Origin: Lachnospiraceae bacterium
Lineage (GTDB): Bacteria; Bacillota; Clostridia; Lachnospirales; Lachnospiraceae
Assembly: GCA_016284315.1 (NCBI GenBank)
Contig: JAEEOO010000033.1
Location: 27,664 to 91,663, forward strand
Reading direction: 5' to 3'
DNA length: 64,000 nt
This document shows positions 19,024 to 27,673 of the stretch, piece by piece. Under the pieces are notes generated by a model. The model was not told where the DNA came from. It saw nothing but the letters and a program-made list of their open reading frames with translations, and did not search any database. Every line of letters starts with the position of its first letter. Within the stretch, counting starts at the first letter, position 1. A program made the position numbers and the translations under genes.

Positions 19024-19722
19024 TTGAAGATTTTTGAAGTTGAAAGCCCTCTTATGAGATTCCTCGGCAAGATGACCGATATTGTCATTGTCAACCTGCT
19101 TACCGTTGTTTTATGCATTCCCATCATCACTGCAGGCGCCGCTTTTACGGCCATGCACTACTGCATGCTTAAGCTGGTAAGGGATGAGGAAGCCGGTATT
19201 GCTAAACAATTCTTCCACTCTTTCAAGGACAATTTTAAGCAATCAACGATCATCTGGCTTATTTTCCTTGTTATTGCCGCTTTCTTTGGTGTAGACCTTT
19301 TCTTACTTTACAATAGCACTAACGAAATGAGTGCTTACGTATTCGGTGGGATTATCGCTTTTATCGCTCTTATAATGTTTATCGGGGTTTTTGTTTATCC
19401 CCTTCAGGCTAAATTTGTTAACCCCATTTCAAAGACATTAAAGACCGCATTTGTTTTTGCATTTAAGCACTTCCCCATTACGCTTCTTATCCTTTTGGCG
19501 GAAGCTTTCCCGTTCCTTCTTTTCTTCATCGGAAATTTGGGACTGTTCCTCCTTCCTTTGGAGTTTTGCTTCTGTTTCGCTCTTCCCGCTTTCCTTGCGG
19601 CTAAGCTTTATAACAAAGACTTTAAAAAGGCAGAGGATAAATATCTTGAAGCCCATCCCGAAGAAAACCTTTCAAAGGATGATGAGCACATTTTCAGTGA
19701 CAACATAAGTCAGTCAGAATAA
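19024..19722 (+). CDS. YesL-like (DUF624) membrane protein
   Basis: The 232-residue protein has about five membrane helices and the DUF624 pattern: an N-terminal MRFLGKMTDIVIVNLLTVV segment, CIPIITAGAAFTAMHYCMLKLVRDEE, then FKDNFKQSTIIWL. YesL-like proteins are often encoded with sugar transporters, but their function is unknown. Translation appears to start at TTG: ACGGAGA lies 10 bases ahead and no in-frame ATG lies near. The C-terminal tail (about 195-232) is charged and cytoplasmic. The next gene lies 53 bases downstream. Confidence 0.85.
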   Translation: MKIFEVESPLMRFLGKMTDIVIVNLLTVVLCIPIITAGAAFTAMHYCMLKLVRDEEAGIAKQFFHSFKDNFKQSTIIWLIFLVIAAFFGVDLFLLYNSTNEMSAYVFGGIIAFIALIMFIGVFVYPLQAKFVNPISKTLKTAFVFAFKHFPITLLILLAEAFPFLLFFIGNLGLFLLPLEFCFCFALPAFLAAKLYNKDFKKAEDKYLEAHPEENLSKDDEHIFSDNISQSE

Positions 19723-19775
19723 CCGTAGTTTTCGTTGTTATATAATATATTTTAATGAAAAGGATGGTACCGATC

Positions 19776-20156
19776 ATGAGTAAAATGTTATCCCAGGATG
19801 AAATTGATATTCTTCTTAGTGCACTTAACACTCTAAAGAGTTACGCAGATGATGATACGATCTCCATTGAACTCTTACACAAGCAGGCGGTACTTACCCA
19901 GTTACAGATAGACGATCTTATCAATACTCTTGTCAATGTAAAAGATGTATCTAAGGAGACTCTTACACCTGATGTAAATGTAGTCCTCTCCCAGAAAGAG
20001 ATTGATAATCTTATCGATGCCCTTAATACAGTTAAGGATTACGAAACTATAGATGAGCTTGATTCCCAGATTGAAGACAGCCAGGCAATCCTTTCCCAGC
20101 TTGATATCGACGCCCTGATCAAGAACCTTATGGCACTCAAGAAGACTGATTTTTGA
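19776..20156 (+). CDS. Small acidic protein with four FliM-type LSQxEID motifs
   Basis: The 126-residue protein is soluble, with no signal peptide or membrane helix. It is built of four similar units starting near residues 4, 40, 71 and 105: MLSQDEIDILLSAL, VLTQLQIDDLINTL, VLSQKEIDNLIDAL and ILSQLDIDALIKNL. In FliM and FliY of the flagellar switch, a single N-terminal LSQxEIDxLL segment binds phosphorylated CheY. Here the motif stands four times without any FliM, FliN or CheC domain. A multivalent CheY-binding scaffold or sink is a reasonable inference; other response-regulator partners are possible. I chose the ATG at 19776 because AAAGGATGG lies 9 bases ahead; an ATG at 19755 would add seven residues. 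No other chemotaxis gene is in the window. Confidence 0.75.
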   Translation: MSKMLSQDEIDILLSALNTLKSYADDDTISIELLHKQAVLTQLQIDDLINTLVNVKDVSKETLTPDVNVVLSQKEIDNLIDALNTVKDYETIDELDSQIEDSQAILSQLDIDALIKNLMALKKTDF

Positions 20157-20188
20157 CACCTGGGAACGGAGTTTAAGGAGACAATATG
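20151..20188 (+). repeat. Degenerate copy of the inverted-repeat arm found at 31065-31205
   Basis: The stretch overlapping the stop of the LSQxEID gene (TTTGACACCTGGGAACGGAG and on) aligns without gaps to the 36-base arm at 31065-31100, with about ten mismatches. It is a single arm without its inverted partner. Confidence 0.5.
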
Positions 20189-20189
20189 A

Positions 20190-20219
20190 AAGCCCCGAGC
20201 ATTTGATTGCTCGGGGCTT
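20190..20219. terminator. Strong hairpin between convergent genes
   Basis: AAGCCCCGAGCA (20190-20201) pairs perfectly with TGCTCGGGGCTT (20208-20219), and both strands continue T-rich. It probably terminates the LSQxEID gene and the large surface-protein gene. Confidence 0.8.
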
Positions 20220-20252
20220 ATATTTTGTAAATCTTATTTTCTATGCTTATTC

Positions 20253-23200
20253 TTAAGCATTCTTCTGCTCTTTATCTTCAAGAGCCTTCTCTTCATGCTT
20301 TCTTGCATGATGCATAGCACCCTCAGAAAGAGAAGTTACAACAACGAATAAGATGTCTGCGGGAATATCCCACTTGCACTGTCTGAAGAATACCGCAAGG
20401 ATAAGTCCAAAGATGTTGAGGATTCCAACAAGGATTGCCTGGAACGCAAATCTTCTGCGTCTTGACCTAATCCTCTTCTCCATTTCTTCGACCGTATAAA
20501 CTTCATCCTTCTCCTCTTCTTTATCTCTTCTGATAGAGAGCTGGTAGATGATGATCAAAAGAAGGCTGATGAGCAGGCAAAGAAGGATGATCCAATGGAT
20601 AATGCATCCCCATCCGTGACCATGCTTTGGATCCTTGTCCCTATTAAGGTCATAACCTATTGTGATGCTGCCATCTTCATCTCTGCCGGATTCAATAACA
20701 GATTCCGTCTTCTCTTTTTCCGAATTGGGATCAATGATCTCGGTTGAATCTACGCTATCTGCCACTACAGCATCCGATACGGGAAGTGTTTCCACAACAT
20801 CGTTTCTAACATTAGCATTTACAGAAGCTACATTTGCCGCTGCGTTATTAATATTTGCCGCGTCGTCATATACAACAGGTCGGCTTGAAACTGCCTCGGA
20901 AACCGTCTGTGATGAAGGACTTCCGGAAATGCCGGGAGTTGCTGAAGCAGGTTTAACATACTTTGCTTCCTTAACAACAGAGTCGGTTACGATAACCTTT
21001 CCCGCATTATTAACTGTTGAAGCAATCGCTCTGATCCTGACAGTATATCTCTCAAGGCCGGTATCGATCTTGTCTGCAAAATCGTAGGAGTTCTTTGTTG
21101 CATCAACATTTACGGTGTGAACAACATTTCCGTCTTTAAGAAGTGTAAGCTCGTAGCCTTCAACATCAACATATGCTACAGGCTTTGATGCTTCCCACTT
21201 AACAGAACCGGGCTTGTTCTCTTCCCATACTGGTAAATTCACCTCAAGCTGTGCAGGCTTTGTGAAGATGATATTAACTGTGGCACTTGTCTGGGATTCA
21301 TCAGGTATAAGTTCGTAGTTCCTTGCCAGATCCTTTCCTGCCACGTCTGCAAGGGCGTCATCTGCTATGGTAAGGTCTACTATCTGACTCATGCTTGCAT
21401 TATAACTGTTTATAACCCCATAGATCTTCTCAGGATCAAGAGCAAGTACATCTCTTTCTCCCGTCTCAGCATTCATAAAAAGCTGAGTACTTCCTTCCGG
21501 TTCAAAGGTCAGATCTGTGAGATCAAAATTGGTTATCGCACTGCTGTTGTCGTATTCCGTATCGGGAATCTTTATACCGCTAACATTTACGGGGCAAGGT
21601 GCAATAGTAAGAGTTCCCTCTTCGTAGATAATATTGTAGTTGTCATCTACAATATGACCTCTGCTATTGTAAATATGAAGGTTCTTCAGTTTCATATCGG
21701 GATATACACCTGCATTAACCCTGCTTTGATCATATACCGCCGTATTTCTGTGTTCCTGTCCCGTAAGCAAGCCGGAAACGCTGTATTCCTCAAGTCCGTG
21801 TCTTTGACCATTATAGCGAACACTGCGATCCTCCGGGGTAACAACTACCGTGAGCTTAGTTATCTCAAAGGGCTGCTCTGTGATACTGAAACTGTAATCC
21901 GCTGCCTCATAATGAGCTCCCGCAGGAGGATTAACTGCTGCTGTAGCCCTATGAATACCGGCATTTACCTGTTTATTTGATACTATAAGAGTGTCTCTTA
22001 CCCCCGTATCCGTGTCGGGTATCTCGTATCTCTGGTTGACGCTGAGTCTGATCTCAGGTGCCTTTTCTGTGTCATCGTAAACATACGTCGGAATGGTTAC
22101 ACCATTATATATTGTAGTTTCTTCCGGGAACACCCATTCAATATCGATTATTCTCGGAGTTATATATCCGGTGAACTTAAAAGAATATGTAGGCTTAAAG
22201 TAGTAATCATGAACTTCATCCCCGGTGCTCTTATCTACAATCTTCATACCGGTAATGTTAAAGCTTGTTGCCTTGCTTACATGATAACTGTTATAAGTAG
22301 CATTTCCTGTCAGAGTGTAGCCTTCGGTATCATGATCTCCGTCAATATATCCTATTACCTCGTAATAGTCTCCCTGAGAAAACCTGTACATATCGGAAGT
22401 CTCATCAGTGGCAGTACCGCCGATACGATTGTTTCCGTCGTACATCTTCTCAAAATATCTGTCTGTGCTCTTAACCTGAAGTTCCTTTGGATTGATCTTA
22501 ACGGTGGCTGTTCCGGTATAATCTTCATAGTTTCCCGAAAGATCCCTGATATACACATATGTTGTAACAGGTAAGACGTTTCCGGAACTTTCATCATAAG
22601 TAACATGCTTATAAAGAGGTGCCTCCTCAGTCACATTAAGATCAGGATCGGAATAATTATTTCCGTCTATAGCTCCCACTGTTGAATAATAGATCTTTCT
22701 TTCTTCAGCTTTGTAAACTGTAACTCCAATGGAATGATCCCTGTTGTCAAAAATTCCGTTATACGCTCTTAAGCTGACGCTCATGGGCGCTTTAACGACA
22801 TTAACATGATAATCCACAGTTCCGCTTTCAGTTTTTTGGCTGGCTGCATTTTTTACATTGACTCTGCAGCGGAAAGTATATGTTCCGACTTTGTATCCAA
22901 GTGGCATTTCAAGAGTTGCCGATCTTCCGTGGCCGGCTATCTCTTCTTCGGTCTCATTGCCGTTTTCATCATACTTTATAAGATACCACTGATACCCCGT
23001 GATAATGGTCTGAGCTGCAAGAGCATTATGCTGTGCCAGTTCTTCCGGCGACATGTTCTCACAACCCGGGTCTTCATTGGTAAATATATTATTCGTAAAA
23101 ACAGTAAATGTATTTCCCGGTTCGCTACCATATCCGTAAACGTATTCATCTTTTCCCGTAACGCTTAACTTAGGTACAATAGCGTTACCATCTGCCGGTC

Positions 23201-24995
23201 CGTTGGAGCTTGCAATAGAATGGGCCTCCAACGTGTCATCCACATTGGCAACCATATGGGCTTCATCAAGGTTTATACCGGTATGTTCTCCGCTCCAGTA
23301 AAGGAAAGAATAGCCGTCTTTCACATCTGCCTTTGGAAGTGCAGGGCTGGTGTTTCCGATCTTGTAGATTGGAGACATTTCATTTACGCCGCTATCGCCT
23401 ACAAAACCTATCTTATATACATTTACAACGTTGGCTGACTTATCAGTCTCTCCGCCTTCATACTTTACCTGAAGAATATATGTTCCGCTCTCGGTTACGT
23501 TTTCAAGAGTTACTGACTTTTCAACGCCTTTATTCCCGTCAAGAAAAGTCCATACTGCAGTACTGCTGTCGGCTTCATCTTCCTTAACAAATCTATACAT
23601 AGCATTTCCCAGATAATCATAGATCTTTCCGGTAAATGTTACACTGCCAAGGTCGTCCGTATTATCGCCTTCAAAGAGATTAACCTTGGGAGGAAGAGGT
23701 TTAATATCTGCCGAAACTTTGGCACCAACCACGGACTCAGCAATACCCGAGGTTTTAAAAGTAACCGTAGCAGTCTTAAGGGTACCGCTTCCGCTCTCTC
23801 CCGAGTATGTAACCCTGTCTTTATTGTTCTCATCTACAGAAAACTTATTAATAGCATATCCTTCAATAACAGATACGCTTACAGTAAAGCTTTCGCCCTG
23901 GATCAAGGTAACTGTCTGCGAAGTACTGTTCTTTATCGAAAGACTTTTTATTATTTCTTCAAAGCCGGGCTGCTTACTGAGTTCAAACCTTGCTGTATAT
24001 AGATTTCCGCTACCGGCTGCCGAAGATTCCAGGTAATTGTCCTTTTTATCTCCTCCGAAGGGAACGGTAGAAACCGTAAAGTAATAGTGATATTTTTCCG
24101 TTTTATCATCACCAAAAGAATGAATATACCCTTTAAGATCATAAGAGTTGCCTTCTGCAAGAAGGTTTCCGTCTTCTCCGGCGATACAAGTGATCTCGTT
24201 TGTTTCTTCATTTACTGCATAAAGCTTTAATCTATACTTTATGGTTACTCCCGGCTTTACCACTGCCAGCCATTTTGCTGTTCCCGGCTTTCCCATATCC
24301 CACATTGAATCTGCAGGGGGCTGAAGGGCCTGATGGGTAACAGTCAATATACCGGCTTCACAAACGATATCGTAATTTGCCTGATTAACGGATGAAGTTA
24401 ACTGATAAGTAACAATATTTTCAGCTGTACCTACTTCCGTTATAGTTCCGTTTACGTTTAAGCTCCGGAAGGATTCACCTTCTCCGACAAGAAGATCGCT
24501 TGCCTGATCCAGAGTCATAGCCGGATCAAGCGAACCTATAGAGTGGGGATTACCGTCATATTCCCAGCTTCCGTCGGCAGCTTTGAGAGTAATGACCTTC
24601 TTCCTGATCTCAAAATTAACAACGTTGGTAATCTTCTCTTCATATCCGCCCTTAGCTTCAAGTACCGCTACTGCACTGTACTTTCCGGCATCTTTAGGCT
24701 GGGTCGTGGTTTTCCCGATATCGGCAATAACTTCTTCCGCCGTCAACTCACCCTTGGAATAATAGACGGTAAAGTTCGGTTTATCATTATCATCCATCCC
24801 GTCAGGATATCCTGTTATATTGACGCTTTTTTCAATATTGTCATAAACCCAAGCACTGTTTTCACCAATGTTCAATGTTGGTGAATAATCCGGAAGCGCA
24901 TCTTCAGCTCCGGCACTTATAGTGCTTAAATCAAATCCTGTAATACTAATGGTCAATACCATGATCAAAACAACTAACTTTTTTAAGTACTTCAT
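20253..24995 (-). CDS. Very large cell-surface protein with MBG-like repeats and C-terminal membrane anchor
   Basis: The 1580-residue protein has a signal peptide (about 1-30, ending SAGA-ED). Most of the rest is tandem beta-sandwich units with motifs such as WEYDGNPHS, VRYNGQRHGLEEYSV, KMYDGNNRIGGTA and GTLTIAP, the pattern of MBG and related Ig-like adhesin repeats. A Pro/Ser/Asn-rich stretch follows (about 1370-1450). Then come a membrane helix (about 1470-1490), a basic Arg-rich segment (IRSRRRRF) and two more hydrophobic segments. There is no LPXTG motif, so it is held by membrane helices, unlike classic wall-anchored adhesins. Likely role: adhesion or surface structure. Its ribosome site AGAAGG is ordinary. 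Confidence 0.82.
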   Translation of the reverse strand: MKYLKKLVVLIMVLTISITGFDLSTISAGAEDALPDYSPTLNIGENSAWVYDNIEKSVNITGYPDGMDDNDKPNFTVYYSKGELTAEEVIADIGKTTTQPKDAGKYSAVAVLEAKGGYEEKITNVVNFEIRKKVITLKAADGSWEYDGNPHSIGSLDPAMTLDQASDLLVGEGESFRSLNVNGTITEVGTAENIVTYQLTSSVNQANYDIVCEAGILTVTHQALQPPADSMWDMGKPGTAKWLAVVKPGVTIKYRLKLYAVNEETNEITCIAGEDGNLLAEGNSYDLKGYIHSFGDDKTEKYHYYFTVSTVPFGGDKKDNYLESSAAGSGNLYTARFELSKQPGFEEIIKSLSIKNSTSQTVTLIQGESFTVSVSVIEGYAINKFSVDENNKDRVTYSGESGSGTLKTATVTFKTSGIAESVVGAKVSADIKPLPPKVNLFEGDNTDDLGSVTFTGKIYDYLGNAMYRFVKEDEADSSTAVWTFLDGNKGVEKSVTLENVTESGTYILQVKYEGGETDKSANVVNVYKIGFVGDSGVNEMSPIYKIGNTSPALPKADVKDGYSFLYWSGEHTGINLDEAHMVANVDDTLEAHSIASSNGPADGNAIVPKLSVTGKDEYVYGYGSEPGNTFTVFTNNIFTNEDPGCENMSPEELAQHNALAAQTIITGYQWYLIKYDENGNETEEEIAGHGRSATLEMPLGYKVGTYTFRCRVNVKNAASQKTESGTVDYHVNVVKAPMSVSLRAYNGIFDNRDHSIGVTVYKAEERKIYYSTVGAIDGNNYSDPDLNVTEEAPLYKHVTYDESSGNVLPVTTYVYIRDLSGNYEDYTGTATVKINPKELQVKSTDRYFEKMYDGNNRIGGTATDETSDMYRFSQGDYYEVIGYIDGDHDTEGYTLTGNATYNSYHVSKATSFNITGMKIVDKSTGDEVHDYYFKPTYSFKFTGYITPRIIDIEWVFPEETTIYNGVTIPTYVYDDTEKAPEIRLSVNQRYEIPDTDTGVRDTLIVSNKQVNAGIHRATAAVNPPAGAHYEAADYSFSITEQPFEITKLTVVVTPEDRSVRYNGQRHGLEEYSVSGLLTGQEHRNTAVYDQSRVNAGVYPDMKLKNLHIYNSRGHIVDDNYNIIYEEGTLTIAPCPVNVSGIKIPDTEYDNSSAITNFDLTDLTFEPEGSTQLFMNAETGERDVLALDPEKIYGVINSYNASMSQIVDLTIADDALADVAGKDLARNYELIPDESQTSATVNIIFTKPAQLEVNLPVWEENKPGSVKWEASKPVAYVDVEGYELTLLKDGNVVHTVNVDATKNSYDFADKIDTGLERYTVRIRAIASTVNNAGKVIVTDSVVKEAKYVKPASATPGISGSPSSQTVSEAVSSRPVVYDDAANINNAAANVASVNANVRNDVVETLPVSDAVVADSVDSTEIIDPNSEKEKTESVIESGRDEDGSITIGYDLNRDKDPKHGHGWGCIIHWIILLCLLISLLLIIIYQLSIRRDKEEEKDEVYTVEEMEKRIRSRRRRFAFQAILVGILNIFGLILAVFFRQCKWDIPADILFVVVTSLSEGAMHHARKHEEKALEDKEQKNA

Positions 24996-25079
24996 ATAAA
25001 CTACCTTCTGGTTCTCCGAAAAAAAATTTCATACGCCCCCTTTGAACTTTCTCATATCCAAAATTTTGCGCACCCAGCC

Positions 25080-25109
25080 ATAATACCACAAATATTCTTT
25101 TTCTGTAAC
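25080..25109 (-). promoter_or_regulatory. Likely promoter of the large surface-protein gene
   Basis: On the minus strand GTTACA (25104-25109) and TATTAT (25080-25085), preceded by TGG, are 18 bases apart. The site is 85 bases before the ATG. Confidence 0.45.
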
Positions 25110-25178
25110 ATGTTTTATATGAAAAAACAAACATTTTATAAAACTTTTATAACATTATGACATATTTATAGCGCCATA

Positions 25179-25204
25179 AAACCCGGTGGCATACCCCCGG
25201 GTTT
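25179..25204. terminator. Inverted repeat, possible second terminator
   Basis: AAACCCGG (25179-25186) pairs with CCGGGTTT (25197-25204). It lies 27 bases past the isomerase terminator in the direction of transcription, so it may back it up. The T tract on the minus strand is short. Confidence 0.4.
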
Positions 25205-25230
25205 GTCCTTTTTACCAATATATTTCACAA

Positions 25231-25260
25231 ACAAAAAGGTGGTGCTTTCGCACCACCTTT
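25231..25260 (-). terminator. Intrinsic terminator of the isomerase gene
   Basis: GGTGGTGC and GCACCACC (25238-25245 and 25250-25257) form a tight hairpin with a four-base loop, followed on the minus strand by TTTTTGT. Confidence 0.85.
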
Positions 25261-25351
25261 CCGTAAAATATAACGTTTTGCCAAACAGCACCGAGGCACC
25301 ACCCATCTATACTGTTTGTTTAGTTCAAAGATACTACTTACCCAATTCCGA

Positions 25352-26842
25352 TTAAGCAAAAGGATTCTCGGTAGGATAAGGAAGGCTCTTAGGCTGGTTG
25401 TATGCAATATCCTTGATTCCAAGGAACTTGAATACTTCGAAGAGGTACTTTCCAACGTGTGAGAAAGCAACTGCTCCGTGGTGAGGATAGCCCTTCTGAA
25501 CGAGAACGTGACGATAGAAACGTCCCATCTCAGGAATAGCGAATACACCGATACCGCCGAATGATCTGGTTCTTACGTCGAGGATCTCTCCCTCTGCGAT
25601 GTAAGAACGAAGAACGCCCTGTGAATCGCACTGGAGACGATAGAAGGTAATATCAGATGCAGCAAGGTCAGCCTCAAGAGTTCCTCTGGTGAAGTCAGGC
25701 TCGCTTCCTTCGGGCTCAAGAAGTCTGTGCTGGATGAGCTGATACTTAACGGCTCTGTCTGAGCAAAGCTTGCACTCGGGAGTATTTCCGCAGTGGAATC
25801 CCATGAAGGTGTCGGTAAGCTCGTAGTTGTACTTGCCCTTGATGTCCTCATCGTAGATGTACTTAGGAACAGAGTTGTTGATGTCAAGAAGGGTAACTGC
25901 ATCAGCTGATACGCAAAGTCCGATGTACTCTGAAAGTGCTCCGTAGATATCAACTTCACAAGATACAGGAATTCCTCTTGAGCAGAGACGGCTGTTTACA
26001 TAGCAAGGCTCGAAACCGAAGGTCTCGGGGAATGCAGGCCAGCACTTGTCAGCGAATGCAACGAACTGACGTGATCCCTTGTGCTCCTCAGCCCAATCAA
26101 GAAGAGTAAGCTCGAACTGAGCCATTCTCTCGTTAAGCTCGGGATAGTACTTACCTTCGCCCATTTCCTTAGCCATATCAGCGCAAACGTCCTTGATACG
26201 AGGATCGTTAGCATGCTTCTTGTAAGCTACAAGAAGGTCAAGCTCTGAGTTCTCTTCGATCTCTACGCCAATCTCATAAAGTCCCTTGATGGGAGCGTTA
26301 CAAGCGAAGAAATCCTGAGGTCTGGGACCAAAGGTAATGATCTTAAGGTTCTTAACACCGACGATTGCTCTTGCAACGGGAACGAAATCCTTGATCATCT
26401 TAGCGATATCATCAGCGGTTCCTACAGGATACTCGGGGATGTAAGCATCAAGATGCCTCATACCAAGGTTGTAAGAAGCATTGAGCATTCCGCAGTATGC
26501 ATCACCACGGCTGTTGATCATATCCTTCTCAGCATCAGAGAATCCCTCTGCTGCAGCTACGAACATGCAAGGACCGTCGAAGTTCTTTGCAATAAGAGTC
26601 TCGGGAGTCTCAGGTCCGAAGTTTCCAAGGAACACTACAAGAGCATTACACTCAGCCTTCTTTACGTCTGCAACTGCCTTGAGCATGTCAGCCTCGTTCT
26701 CTACGGTTACGGGGCACTCATAGAGATCGTCACCGTATCTTGATACGATGTCTTTTCTGCGCTGGGTTGAAAGCGCGATGGGGAAGCAGTCGCGGCTAAC
26801 GGCGATGATTCCGAGTTTGATGTTAGGAATGTTTGTCATCAT
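25352..26842 (-). CDS. L-fucose/L-arabinose isomerase family protein
   Basis: The 496-residue cytoplasmic protein resembles FucI-type ketol isomerases in its C-terminal half. The metal and catalytic set can be placed: Glu in SCEVDIYGALSE, Asp in VTLLDINNS and a histidine pair in GYPHHGAVAFSH. The N-terminal half (IKLGIIAVSRDCFP, VVFLGNFGPETPE) matches the cofactor- and sugar-binding domain. It should interconvert an aldose and a ketose; the exact sugar (L-fucose, L-arabinose or another) cannot be told. With the DUF4867 gene it forms a two-gene unit. GGAGG precedes the start; MMTN offers two ATGs and the second (26839) is also possible. Confidence 0.82.
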   Translation of the reverse strand: MMTNIPNIKLGIIAVSRDCFPIALSTQRRKDIVSRYGDDLYECPVTVENEADMLKAVADVKKAECNALVVFLGNFGPETPETLIAKNFDGPCMFVAAAEGFSDAEKDMINSRGDAYCGMLNASYNLGMRHLDAYIPEYPVGTADDIAKMIKDFVPVARAIVGVKNLKIITFGPRPQDFFACNAPIKGLYEIGVEIEENSELDLLVAYKKHANDPRIKDVCADMAKEMGEGKYYPELNERMAQFELTLLDWAEEHKGSRQFVAFADKCWPAFPETFGFEPCYVNSRLCSRGIPVSCEVDIYGALSEYIGLCVSADAVTLLDINNSVPKYIYDEDIKGKYNYELTDTFMGFHCGNTPECKLCSDRAVKYQLIQHRLLEPEGSEPDFTRGTLEADLAASDITFYRLQCDSQGVLRSYIAEGEILDVRTRSFGGIGVFAIPEMGRFYRHVLVQKGYPHHGAVAFSHVGKYLFEVFKFLGIKDIAYNQPKSLPYPTENPFA

Positions 26843-26911
26843 TTGTTGATTTCCTCCACTTAAATGTTTGGATTGTTTAAATATATTTATCCTGTTTTGG
26901 ACAATTATTAA

Positions 26912-27547
26912 CTAAACAGTAAGGTTCTCACCTTTAAGACCTAAGAACGAGCCCTCTGCCTGGCCGCCATCCTTGTGAGCGATGAGCCATTTGTTGTTTG
27001 CGGCAAGAAGTGAATCTTCGTCTACGCATGCGTTAGGGTTCTTTGCAGCATGAGATTCCTTAAGGTCGTGGTTGGTTCCATAGGGAAGGACGATGGTAAC
27101 CTTGAAGCCGGCACCGTCTACTCCGCAAGGAGCGTAGTGAAGTGTGGTTCCATAGATCTCTACTCCACATCCTGCAGGAAGGAAGAATGCCTCCATCTTT
27201 GATGTGTCGTATGTGAAATCGTCCTCAATATCCTGCTGCATTCCGACAATAAGGATTGCGTCGGTGTGAGCGATATTGAGCTCTGAGCATCTGTGATACT
27301 CTACTGCGTTAAGCTTCTGGTTGTGGCCGTTGCAATAGCCGACCTGAATGGGAAGCTCACCGTAATATACTCTCTGAAGATCCTTTGAGGTGCTTACAGC
27401 TTCAAGAGTCGCATCTCCTGCCACGTATACAACATCATCGGGGCAAGGGGTGTTTGCCATAGCATCTACAAGGGGCTTAAGATCAACATTTTTGATAACC
27501 CTGCCGTACTTTCTGAATTCAGGGTCAGTAACCTTTAACACCTTCAT
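26912..27547 (-). CDS. DUF4867 family protein
   Basis: The protein of 211 residues starts MKVLKVTDPEFRKYGRVI. The ATG at 27547 is favoured because AGAGAGG lies just ahead; a longer frame from 27589 has no ribosome site. It fits DUF4867, a cupin-like fold with ELPIQVGYCNGHN and MEAFFLPAGCGVEIYGTTLHYAPC. Members sit beside fucose/arabinose-isomerase-like genes, as here, 69 bases apart, suggesting a step on the same sugar (epimerase, isomerase or mutarotase). That is inference from context. Confidence 0.82.
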   Translation of the reverse strand: MKVLKVTDPEFRKYGRVIKNVDLKPLVDAMANTPCPDDVVYVAGDATLEAVSTSKDLQRVYYGELPIQVGYCNGHNQKLNAVEYHRCSELNIAHTDAILIVGMQQDIEDDFTYDTSKMEAFFLPAGCGVEIYGTTLHYAPCGVDGAGFKVTIVLPYGTNHDLKESHAAKNPNACVDEDSLLAANNKWLIAHKDGGQAEGSFLGLKGENLTV

Positions 27548-27573
27548 TTTGGTACCTCTCTGTAAATATAAAA

Positions 27574-27617
27574 AATAGTATTCGGGCAAACGCGGGGCTT
27601 ACCCAAATACTATTGTA
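27574..27617 (-). terminator. Terminator of the two-component operon overlapping a candidate promoter
   Basis: AATAGTATTTGGG (27602-27614) and CCCGAATACTATT (27574-27586), read on the minus strand, pair with one mismatch, followed by TTTTTAT. It lies about 60 bases past the histidine kinase stop. A possible -10 TACAAT (27612-27617) for the DUF4867/isomerase unit runs into the first arm, so an RNA starting there would not form the hairpin. Confidence 0.6.
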
Positions 27618-27673
27618 CTTCTTTTAAATGATAAAAATATGCATTAATTGCTATGTTCTTTAATCAAATATTG

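Larger units (their letters stand above)
24996..25351. other. Intergenic region upstream of the surface protein
   Basis: The 356 bases contain the promoter of the surface-protein gene (25080-25109), a G/C inverted repeat (25179-25204) and the terminator of the isomerase gene (25231-25260). I see no small gene. Confidence 0.7.
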
